Source: Centropus unirufus
Lineage: Eukaryota; Chordata; Aves; Cuculiformes; Centropidae
Length of the DNA stretch: 64,000 nucleotides
Assembly: GCA_013397695.1 (NCBI GenBank)
Contig: VYZI01000575.1
Span: forward strand, 284,760 to 348,759
Reading direction: 5' to 3'
Positions 15,301 through 27,300 of the stretch are shown here, piece by piece. Below the pieces are notes generated by a model that was not told the origin of the DNA, searched no databases, and saw only the letters and a program-made list of their open reading frames with translations. The translations under genes were made by a program, and so were the position numbers. Numbering within the stretch: the stretch's first letter is position 1; the number at the start of each line of letters is the position of its first letter.

Positions 15301-18300
15301 AAGGTTATTCTAAAATGCCTGTGTTGTTTTTCCTTGGCTTTGCAACCAAACAATGCATAACATTCTGTTCTATCGAATCAGCATGTGTATGAACTTTGGA
15401 GCCTCAGGGTAGTCCCAAAGTGAAGTGGCAGTGCATGCAAAGAGCTCATACAGGAGAGAGTTCTCAGCTCACACACTGAGAAACATACTGCTCCAATAAC
15501 ACAAGGAAAAGCACAGATTTAATTTCTGATAAAAAATGACTGGTAGAGTTTTGAAAATGAAGAGCAACTTTTAGGTTCCAATTATATTTTCTTACTTCGA
15601 CAACATAAGAAATTACAAGGAAAAAGTTAAAACCCCTGAGCAACTATGTATTACAACGGAAAGAAAGCAGTAACAGCAGCTATAAACACAAGTGATTCAA
15701 GAAACTGTTTGCTGGGTATCAGTGACCTTCCAAGAAAAGCTTAAGCACATCCTTGATGGAAGTCAGCCTGGTGTTGCGCAGCTCACCCAGCTCCTTTGTA
15801 CCCACAGCAGCTAAACTCTGCAACTCCCCAGTTCACAGGCAACTTGAGAGTCAAGAACCCTGGGATTTCAGATTCCCAGATAGGCTAACCTTGGACTGAC
15901 CAACTTTCAGAGCAAAATCTAACCAAGAACTGTTTGGATGTTTGGGTTTATTTTCTTTGTTTTGGCTGGTATGGTCGTTTGTTGGTGTGGTGAAGCTCTG
16001 AACTTTAAACCCAACCACATAAAAAGTATTTAATCCCATCATAGAGAAGATATCCTCTTACTTGATTAGCTGACCAATCCGCTTCACAAACTGTCGGTAC
16101 CGGGCTCTGTTAAATGTTTCCAACCCCACAGACAGAAGGTCCACTAAGGAGTTTGCAAAAGCAAAGATCTTCATCATCTCCTGGGGAGTCGTTTTTTCAG
16201 GAAAATAAGCACCTGAGATGGAGACAGGAAAATAAGTCTCAAAAAAATCTGTGAATTCTGGGTTGTTTAAGCAACCTAACAAGCAACCAAAACAACAATT
16301 CACTGAATAGCTGGCAAACAAATATTGAGCCAAAATCTGTGTTCTTATTACAAAATGAACAACATCTGTTAAGCACGGAAGTACAAATAAATCACACAGT
16401 TTATAAGATATCTAGCAAGCAATTATCTTCGATTACTTGCCCAGAGATTTAGCAAAATAAAGAATGAATAAATACTTGGAGAAAGACCACAGTAACATTA
16501 TAGCCACGGGGAAAACTTAGTTCTGAAAGCACATCTGTGAGTATAACTGCTGAGCAGACGAAAACCAAGGAATTGTACGTTAATATTACTGTAAGTCCTC
16601 CCATACGCATGGCAAACTTCCTACATCTACTTAGTCTATGAGCAATTGAACAGGTTCGTTATTACTTCCTTCAGAGACTCTCAGAACACAGTAGTGTTCT
16701 TGGCAGTTTTAGTCAGTTAATAGAATTAGCTTAAGCAAAATGAAGAGCAACTCTCTAGCAATTGATTTACCTCCAGACTTAAACCCAAGGAACTGCTGAA
16801 AGAGTTCATGAAATGGAAACTGTGACAAAAGGGAAATCAAGTCATCCTCCGAAAGCAGAATCCAACTTGTTTCAGGATCCTCATCCTAACAGAGAAATAG
16901 TCAGTTTTAGTAGCTGTACAATAAGACTCACGATAAGGCACATCACTATTATACTAATTGTACAATACTATTAGTACTATTGTACTAATTAGAGTTTGCT
17001 TGTAGGAGGAAAACAAAGGAGGCACAAATGAAGTCTCCTTCACACACAAACACAACTGCCTAAATTCCTATTCTATGTTTCTACGTATAAGCCCTCAGGT
17101 AGGAAACAATTTGAGTCAACACTATGTTAGCCCAACCAACTTTCAAAGCAAAGCACCTGTTCAAACAGATTCCCACTTTCGTGCTGCTTCTGCATGCCAT
17201 AACAGTTAGAATTTAAACATGTGAGTTAATACTCATTCCTGGAAGCTCCACTATCTACAGTTACACCACTGAGATAAACGGAGAGTAAAATAAATCTATG
17301 CTTTGAATTACTCTTTGGAACTGAACATGTTTTTCTTTCTCCATTTCACAAAATCAATATAACAATCTTGAGTAAAATTACTAAGGGAAAACAAGTCATA
17401 TGCTGTACCTCTTCTCCTCCTTCATCTACCAGGGTCCAGTTTCCAGATTCTTTCCCAGATGAAGAGGAACTTTTCCTTTCACTTGGTTTCATATGGCACA
17501 TGAAGTCCACCCGATTCCTGTTTCAATGTGAAAAATCAAGTTTAAAAATTATTAGAAAACAAAAATTACTGAATTAAGTCATCTTCTAGCTAGAGAAGAT
17601 ATTAAGAAAACAGATCATAGAATCATAGAATAGTTTGAGTTGGAAGGAGCCTTAAAGATTATCCAATCCCAACAAGATATAAGAAGAAATTAACAAGTAT
17701 GTCACACAGCTTCCCAGAAGAAAAGGACCTGGGCTGCTGGTTGAGAGTGGTTGAACATGAGCCAGTGGCAAAGAAGTCCAAGAGCACCTTAACTAGTGTC
17801 GGAAATGGCATGGACAGCAGGAATAAGGAACAAATCAACTCCCTGGACTCAAAGCTGTGTTCACTTTTGGGTCCCTCACTACAAGAAAGACATTTAGGGG
17901 CTGAAGCACACCCAGAGAAGAGAAACAATAGCTGGGGAAGGGCCTGGAGCACAGGAGCTCTGGGGAGCAGCTGAAGGAGCTGGGGTTGTTTATTCTGAAG
18001 AAAAGGAGGCTGAGGAGGGATTTCATTGCCCTCTACAGCTGCCCAAAAGGACGCTGTGGTGAAGTAGGTCTTGGTCTCTTCTCCCAAGTGAGAAGCAATA
18101 GGACAAGACGAAATAGCCTCACGCTGCATCAGGAAAGGTTCTAACTAGATACTAGGAAATGTTACTTTACTGAAAAGGCTGTAAAGCACTGGCAGAGGCT
18201 GCCCAAGAAAGTGGTTGAGTTACCATCCCTCGAGGTTTTTAAAAGATATGGTGCACAGATACATAGTTTAGTGGTGGACTAAAATAACTAAACTAAACTA

Positions 18301-21300
18301 ACACTAGTTAGTGTTAACTAACTAAACTAACTAGTGTTAGTTTAAGAGTTTGACTCAGTCTTAAAGGTCTTTCCCAACCTAAATGATTTTATGACTCTAA
18401 GCTAGAACTTCAACAACCGACTTCCTTCCAACTTGAATTCCATCAGCAGAATTCTGCACACAGTACCACAGAACTCCAACATGGCATATCACCCTCCTGA
18501 TTTCCATGAACTTACACTCTGACAACATGAATACATTACAAATTAAATGCAAGCTGTAAGAAATGGATTTCACAAAACAAATACAGAAATCAAACTTCCT
18601 GACACAGAGGAGCTATAAAAGACAAGACTCAGGGGTTCTGTGTTATTGTACCAACAGCCAAGAGCATCATTCTAGACACCTTGAGTTAGCCCTTGTTCAA
18701 AACACAACCACCAAAATGCACTGGCAATAGGTGTGTCCTCAGGATACTGTGGTATCCCCAGGCAGCTCTAGACAGGAAATGTGAAAGCATAACCCCTTAA
18801 AAGAACAGCCTCCAATAAACAAGGTTCCCTCTTAACTCCCGTCAGACTATCAGGATCACAATGACAAACTTGAATGGCAGCAGTTTGACCCTTTGCCATT
18901 AGAATTTGGACAGGGGAGAGGCAATAATGGCCTCAAGCTGTGCCAGGGCAGGTTCAGATTTTATATTCGGGAAAAAATTCTTCACTGAAAGTTCTCAGGC
19001 CCTGGCAGAGGCTGGGCAGGGAGGTGGTGGAGTCACTATCCCAGGAGGGTTTCAAAAAAATGGAGAAAGGGCTCAGGGATCTCATTCAAGAGTGGACAGA
19101 TACAGTTGGACTAGATCTCAAAAGTCTTCTCCAACCAAACACATCTATAATTCTACAGTTTTTTAGTTTTACCAAAAAACTTCAGAGATATAGTATATAT
19201 TAGCATTATATATTTGAATGTAGCTCCCCCTTCCCCGTATATAGTCACTAACCGCTGCTAATTTAGGTTGTCATCAGTGTAAAAATTACATCTTAAAGGA
19301 CCATTTATTTCTTTGGTATACTGAAGAACCTTGTGCATTTTACTGGAAAAAAGTAATTTTGAGGAGTTGCTTGAACTGATAGTACATTGTGACATTATAT
19401 ATATATCTGTTCTGATGGGGAACATAGTTAAAAAAATAAGAGAGGTGTGTATATACAATTGTGGGTTTGTCATGATTGTGTATATGTGTTTGCATTAAAG
19501 GCATGTATCACTGATTGGTATTCGTTTACTGTTGCTGTCAAAATCTGGTCTTTATTTTGATTTTGCCTGTTTATTCTTATGGACTGCATGCATTAGTTAT
19601 TACTTACAAGGCCTCTACTTATTACTTTTAAGAATACGCATGTACCTCTTTACTCTCTGTGACGTACCAAAGTGCTTTGAAATATGGCTCTTGCATCTTC
19701 CTGAACCACCTCAGCAGATGTGGTTTTTTTACAAAAAATCTCCAACCAAGAGATTCTATGATTCCAATTAATATATCTGAAGCATGTGGAAGTTTTAGCT
19801 AGTGACTGATTTCATTAACTGGCTTCTCCATGCATCATATATTCCTTCCAGATAAAAAATGATGAAAAATAAGAAGCCCAACCAGCACATATACCAAGTT
19901 AACTAACCCTCACTCAGGGTAGAGGCAGTATAACAAACAGGCTGTCATGCAAGGCAAGAACTTTATTACAGAAGCCACAGCAACAAAGCATGTAGGCGTG
20001 TCAGACTTCACAAGCTATTTGACAGCTGAAAGCAAGCTGCATCACACCGTGCTCTGGCAAGACTGTATTTGAAAATTAATGAGTAAAAAGAGCTTGAATT
20101 AAACTTTGAATCTCTAATTTTGTACTTTGCCTGCAATGAACTTTCAGGGTTTTACAAGTAGAACATGTTTCCTACTCTTAAATAATCAGAGCATATCTGT
20201 AAAATCATATTCACACTTACTTGACAGGAGACATAAGCAATGCAAGAGACTGCATAAAGTGAAAGACACCTGATGGGTTATCCAAGACTTTGATCTGAAA
20301 TTAAATGCAAAAATATAAATAAGACTAAGTAAAACAAACAGCAAGTCAGATTTATGAGAGAAAGTCAAATTCTGACTTTCACTTTCACTAGCTTTTTGTT
20401 TTGACTAAATAGTATCCTTAAAAAGGCAGAGCCCATGCATGGAAAAAGAGTTGCTGTGGTAAAATATTGGGAGTTGCCAAAAGAAGTACTTGCAGGAACT
20501 AATGGAGAGGAAAAAAAAACATCCAAAGTTCCACAAAAACACGACCTCTGTTTCATATGTATTTATGGACACCAGGGGGAACCAGGATATTGCTCACAAG
20601 GGAAGTCAGGAAGCTGCCATGTTAGGTTAATGGTTGGACTCAATGTAAGGCTCTTTTCCAACCTAACTGATTCTGTGATTCCATTCTATCCTTGCATTCC
20701 ACTGTTTGTCTTTTCCCTATTAGAGTAATTGCAATCCTTATCTTACAGACAGATTTCCAACATCTTCCCCTCGTGGAGGACTGAAAATGGTGGCCTAGTG
20801 CCTTTAGGTATCTGCACGCAGTCTGCTCTGTACAGAGTGAATCCTTACCCGTGAAATTACCTAACTAATAAACTTGCCAGGAAAAATTAGTCCCATTCAA
20901 CACAAAGGATAAAATCATGAAATAGTTTGGGTTGGATGGTTCCATAAAGCCCATCCAATTCCAATACCCCTGCCTTGGGCTGGGACACCTCCCACTGGAT
21001 CAGGCTGCTCAAAGCCCCATCCAACCTGGCCTTGAACACCTCCAGGAAAGGGGCAGCCACTACTTCCCTGGCCAACCTGGGGCAGGGTCTCACCACCCTC
21101 ATCGTGAAGAATTTCTTCCTAATGTCTAATCTGAATCTTCCTCTTCCGATTGAAAACCATTCCTCCTGGACCTGTCACTTCATGTTCTTGTAATAAGTCC
21201 CTCCCCAGCTTTCCTGCACTCCCCTTCAGGTACTGGAAGGCAGCTCTGAGGCCTCCCTAGAGCCTTCTCTTCTCTAGGCTGAAAACCCCAACTCTCGCAA

Positions 21301-24300
21301 CCGGGTCTCATGTGGAAGTTGCTCCAGCCCTCGGATCATCACTGGCCTACTCTGGACTCAATCCAACAGAACGATGTCCTTCCTGGATGCCAAAACTGAA
21401 AGCAGAACTCCAGAGGAGGTCCTACAAGGGCAGCATAGAGGGGTGGAATCCCCTCCCTCACCCTGCTGCTTCGGATGCTTTTTGGGCTGTGAATAAACAT
21501 TGCCAGGTCATGCTGAGCTTCTCACCCCTTAGCATTCCAAGTCCTTCACTTAGGGCTGCTCTCAGTCCATTCTCCACCCAGCCTGTATTTGTGCTTTGGA
21601 TTACCCTGACACAGGACCTTGCAGTTGGCTCCTGGTAATGAGAGAGTGAATTTCCCTATTAACCTGCTCTTGGTTGGATTAACATGGGTAAATACATCCC
21701 TCAATATCCAGACACTGTTACCATGATTCCACACGGGTAGAAATAAGTAGAGGTCATAGCAGATCTACCAGGCACAAGACACTCTCCTCTCCTACCAACT
21801 ACACTCCCACTCCAACTTTCTGACAACAAAGAATTAAACATTCACACCTGAATGAATGGCACAGCCCACTCACTGATCCCAGCTGGACACCGAAGGATGT
21901 GGTTGAAGAGGAAGAGATGGTCACCGGGACAGCCAATTCTTTGCAAAACTGATACCTAAAGGGAAATATATTGGAAACTTGTAAATAATTTCAAGGTTTT
22001 ATAGTCTTTTATAGCCTTATAGTCTTGCCAACTAGAAAAATATTTTTCCCCCATTCTAATCATGCTTTCTAGAAAAGCTCAATTTTCACAGCAAGATAAA
22101 GAAGAACAATATTTAGAAGTCTGCTTTCCTTGGCTTACGACTGCAAACCATTTTGTTTGGTAGAAAAAAACAAATTACTTTATAATGGTATTACAAACTG
22201 ATTTACTTACAAATCAGCAAGAATATAGCTTCCTCAAAAATACCTGAATACTTTTACTTTTGAAATAAAGGCATGGTGACTACTTAATATTAAGTCCACT
22301 TTGAGCAGTGTTTGCTGCTCAAGTGCCAGTCCTCATTACTGATACTGACCTTCAGTGACTTCAGAGGACAACAGAATTCATCCTAATGATTCATTAGCAG
22401 ATTCTATTCAAGTAGAAACCTCCCCAAAAAAAGTCATTGTAACTGGGACAGTGAAACACTCCCAGAATTTACTCCTGAATGCATCCCGTGTGTTGGATCA
22501 AACGGCTACATCCATGCTTACACCCTCACCAGTCTCTGCAGCCACAGGAGAAGGTCGCTCTGAAACTGAGGATCTTCAATAACTCGGCGAGTGAAACTGA
22601 ACAGGACGCTGATGCACTCCTTCAAATGGCCCAGGTCTGATGAAAGATTTTCTGCCTGCTTTGACACTGCAAATTATAAACAGAATTAAGCAGCTTTAAC
22701 GAGCGTCTCTCAGACTAGTAGCATAAGCAGTGGGTCTTGGGGCTACATAGAAAACTTGTTCTCTGTACCTACAGATACCAAGATACTGCAACACAGCAGC
22801 TTGTGACATCTGACAGAGAATAATTAGAGTACATTCTTTATATTATAATTAAGCACTGGATGCTAATTATAAGAAGACGATACTAAGGTTGCTTTCATAA
22901 AAGGCCTTCCCTCACCATAAACTTTGTAAGAACCACCATTTACTTTGCGTATCAACTATCTAGGAGGTGGGGAAGGGAAGGAGGAGGACTAGGAAGGATT
23001 AATATCCAAGGTATAAAGGGGAGGAATACTTTACGTAAAAGATTACACTGGCACAAACCCAATTCAGTAATGGGCCTAGGATGAAAACCGAAAGGATTTC
23101 TAAGTATTAGAGTTGCAAGATTCAAGTGGTCTTTGAAGAGGAAGTAACACAGGAAGAACATCCAGCTGGTTTTAGAAATGTGCATAATCAATTCAGAAAA
23201 AGGAATGTATGATTCAGTGACTTCAACGAGGGATTGGGGTCCAGATGTCCCATCGTAATCAGAGTTCCTGTACAGTAATCACTAGCACTATACAGCCTAG
23301 ACAGAAAAAAGGCACTCCTGCGTTCATCTTTCTTTCTTCAGGTGAATGAGGTAAGAGAATTGGGAAGTTTTCCTGCAAGAAGTTTCACTGATCCCTATGT
23401 AACACCAGAAGGGTTTAGTGTCAGAGGAGGTGTACTCCAGTACACAAATTCCACCACAAGGTTCCAAAACTGCAGGTGGACATGGTTCTGGGCGCTTCTA
23501 ACAGCATGGGGAGCATTCCAAACCTGCAACACACCTTGTTCCTGCTGCTGAAGGGCCACTGATCTCAGCAAGGAAGAGCTGCTGAGCAGCCTGTAGACAT
23601 AGGATTCCACTTGCAAGCGGGACAACACCGAGGTGTATGAGTGCAGCGCCAGTGTCTGGTGCACATGCTCTGCTTTAGCTTCAAACAGTTTTTTCAGTTC
23701 CCCCAGCACGCTTTCATTCAGCTCCACTGTCTGGTAGCGGTGGTGCCCCGTCACTTTGCACTGATCTGCACAGACACCCTGAAAAGAAAGCAGTGGTTCT
23801 GTCATTTTGTGGGGTCAAGGGTGCTGAGAGAAATTACCCTCAAGGTAACGTTCCCCTCAATAGATTTCAAAGCTTGCACAAAAGGGGTTGCTTCACAGGT
23901 GGAAAAAACCAACATGTTGGAACATCCTACATACATTTTACAGGTGCTGATTAAAGACATCTATCCCTGACCAGAAAAAAAATAGTCTACAAAGCCCCAA
24001 TAACTCATGTTTAGAAATGGGCAAGTGACTTATCTGTATCACTGACAGATGTGAAAAGAATCAGGTATTTGTAGCCTCAGTAAGCGGCCCTGCTTCTCAG
24101 TTTATACAGTTCCATAAATATTTGCATGTGCTATTTTAAAGCTAAAATGCTTTCTGATACAAGATATTTTCCTAAGCTCCCAGAACTGAATATTGATTGC
24201 AAGTTCTTCCTCACTGTATGTTTAAAACTTTCAGAAATGAATTGTATTATAACTTTTTCCCGAACTGAAACTACAAGACCAAACTTCCTCTGTCACATTC

Positions 24301-27300
24301 TAAGTTCTTCAGCACAAGAAAACAAAACATAATATACCTGGTTTTCCTTTATACAATCTTGAAACATGATTCAGGGCCAGCATGATGGAACCTCAGCTTA
24401 AAAGCATCCCTATGTTCTGAGACTGCTGGGGTTGTTCAGCCTGAAGAAAAGGCTCTAGGGAGACCTCAGAGCTGCCTTCCAGTACCTGAAGAGGCGGGCA
24501 GGAAGGCTGGGGAGGGACTTTTCACATCAAATGACGGGACAAGGAGGAATGGCTTTTAATTGGAAGGGGAAGATCCAGATTAGACATTAGGAAGAAATTC
24601 TTCACAATGAGGGTGGTGAGGCCCTGCCCCAGGTTGGCCAGGGAAGTAGTGGCTGCCCCATCCCTGGAGGTGTTCAAGGCCTGGTTGGATGGGGCTTTGA
24701 GCAACCTGATCCAGTGGGAGGTGTCCCTGCCCAAGGCAGGGGTATTGGAATTGGATGGGCTTTATGGTCCCATCCAACCCAAACCATTTTATGATTCTAT
24801 GACTAAACCTTAACAGGATGATACTCTGAAGTACGAGGGAAAAGGAAAGCAAAGGCAATAATCTCTTTAAGAACAAAAGACCTTGAAATAGGTAAAATTA
24901 AAGTAAAAAAGTAAAATTTAAAAAGTAAAGCTAAAGTAAAATTAACATCTGGAATCACATCCACATAGTATGGGTCCAATAGTAGGTTCAGTAACAGCAC
25001 CTGCACAGTTTTCTGTTCTTCTTTAAAAGTCCATAATCTCTCCTTAATGTTTTGGCAGTCTGTTGTCATCACCTGCAGCTCTGCTTCAGCCAGCAGCAGC
25101 TGCTTCCTGCAGCGCATGTAGTTCAGCAGCAGTTCATAGAACTCGTGCCTGTCCTGATGAGCAACTCCTTCAAATTCCTCTGTGTAGGAGTCAACATTCT
25201 CCAGCCATGAACACGGTTCAAAAATTTTCAGCTGTTCTCTGGTAAATGGCACCAGTTCTGGTTCGGTTGGGAGCTCTGGATACAGCCTCTCATGGTGCAA
25301 CAGCGGTTTAACTGCTATTACAGTTGGTCTCTCCTGGGACAATTCAGCTGACAAGTCTGGATAAACTGGTTTCAACCCTGAACGCTGAACACATGCTTTA
25401 GTTTTCTCAGAGAGCTGTGGGATAACAAGGGGAGGCTTCTCTGAGAAACGGACCGGAGGATATTTAACATGCTCTGTGTTTTCAGTTCCTTTGCCCTGTA
25501 CAAGACCCACAACTGCCTGAGAACCAGCAGCACTGAGGTGAAAGGTACTACTCAACAAATCGGTGTCTCCTAATCCAGTAGCACCCCTCTCCACAGGGCT
25601 GGGACCTCTATCCAACTGGCTTTTCCCACTCTTCTCAGCATCATCCCCACACTCCTCATGGGAAAGAGTAGCTTTGAACTCTTCAGCATCTGCAGGAGGC
25701 TCCAATGTTACCGTTGAAAACCCTTTGTCTCCTGAAGGCAAATTTCTTGGGGGGATGTTGAAAGCATCATTTGCATTTTTTCCACCCTCAGCTTCATCAC
25801 TGAGCTGAATTTCTGTGAATTCTGCAGGATGTTCCACTTGCACTTTACTGGGCTGAGAGGACACTTCTGCCACAGGAGGGAGAAAGACATCATCAGATTC
25901 CTGTATCTGGGACTCCTCACTACTTTTCTTCTTTTCCTAGAAAGAAAACAAAAAATTAAAGAGTGACACTACCAATGGAATCTCCCCCCTGCACGCACCA
26001 CATCCCAACATCACTAAAATCATTATTTCAAAGAGTCACAGAATGACTTGGATTGCAAGAGACTATGAAAGTCACCCAGTCCAACCGCCCTGCAGGCACA
26101 CCTTCAATTCAATCAAGTTGCCCAGAGCTCCATGCAACCTGACCTTGGAAGCTCCTAGGAATGGGGCCTCCCCCACCTCTCTGGGCAGCCTGGGCCAGTG
26201 CCTCAACAGCTTCAGAAAAAAAAAAAAATCTTCCTAATATCTGCCCTCTTTCCGCTTAGAGTCATTACCCTTTGTCCTATCACTACAGGGCCTAGGGAAA
26301 AGTTTTTCCCCATCTTTTTTACAAGCATCCTTTAAGTACTGAAAGGCCACAATGTCTCCTCAGAGTCTTCTCCAAGCAAAAAATTTGACAACACCACAAC
26401 TCCAAAAGCCCACCTTGGCACATAAATTTCAAAAATACTACAGGAAAAAAAAACATACACATCCAGATTACAGAAGCACAGAATCCTTCTGTGATTCTAT
26501 ATAGGTCCCTTCCAACGCAAACCACGCTGATTCTGTGATTCCATATCAGTAGATCTTAGTGGACTGATCCACTATTTTACTAACACATGTTGGTCATTCA
26601 CCTCATCCAACTCCAAGTTCCCATTTCTGTCCCTATAACAGAAAAGACTCCCTTTACCTTTCAGCAGCATCCTGTATTCCTCCTGACCACTACTGTTAGA
26701 TTAAATAGTTGGGTTTAAAATCTATTAAATGCCTTTCAGTTCTCACTTCTCAAAGCACAAAATGCCATAATCACTAAGAGGGATTTCATCTGAGAAAGGA
26801 CAAGAGGAACCAAGTTCTGAATTAACATGAAAGCAAAACCTGTTGTTCCCTGCTCTGAGGTTTGGCCTTTCAGTCAAACTTGATGCCTGCTCCTTAGCCT
26901 TGTCCCATGCCTCACCATTGCCCCCTCCTAGCACATCAACAAATGACACCTCAAGCTCTAAGGACACATTATTTTCCAGAAAACATTCCTGAAGTATCTG
27001 AATGCTACTGACCAAGATGCATGCAAGCCTCATCCTTACCCTTTCCAGATTCTGGTTTTGCTGCCTCACTGTGTTGGAATCAGGCTGATGTTAGAGGTGC
27101 TGGACAAGCTTAACTTTGCGGCTATTTTCAGAAAGACCTGGGCTCCATTGCATTACTTGGCAGTTCTGCACTTGAGTCAGCCTTTCTCTCAGCTCATGAG
27201 AATTTCAGCTTTTTGAAGGATTATGGCTTTTTCTGAGGCTTAGGAATGGCAAAGTCCTCAGTGTGACTGAGCCCCACACTGCAGCCTCCAACACCCCTGA

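Larger units (their letters stand above)
17518..20220 (-). other. EPG5: EPG5 intron 6
   Basis: The intron is 2.7 kb with a CR1 3' tail (17616-17674, minus), a longer CR1 (17692-18397, plus) carrying a palindromic insertion, and a third CR1 (18903-19156, plus). The remainder is AT-rich with short TA runs near 19390-19460. I see no gene in it. Confidence 0.8.

Noticed and set aside
19683..19768. Possible CR1 tail ending AGATTCTATGATTCC
   Set aside because: Only the last 25 bases resemble CR1. That is too short to call as an element.
23395..23534. Longer version of EPG5 exon 3 ending at TTGCAG|GTTTGG
   Set aside because: That donor gives the wrong phase for exon 4. The earlier donor CAAG|GTGTGT restores human-like EQ-V-SKQAEN.
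24803..25000. Continuation of the EPG5 exon 2 open frame
   Set aside because: The homology stops exactly at the donor CAG|GTGCTG, and exon 3 joins in phase. The tail is intron and CR1 flank.
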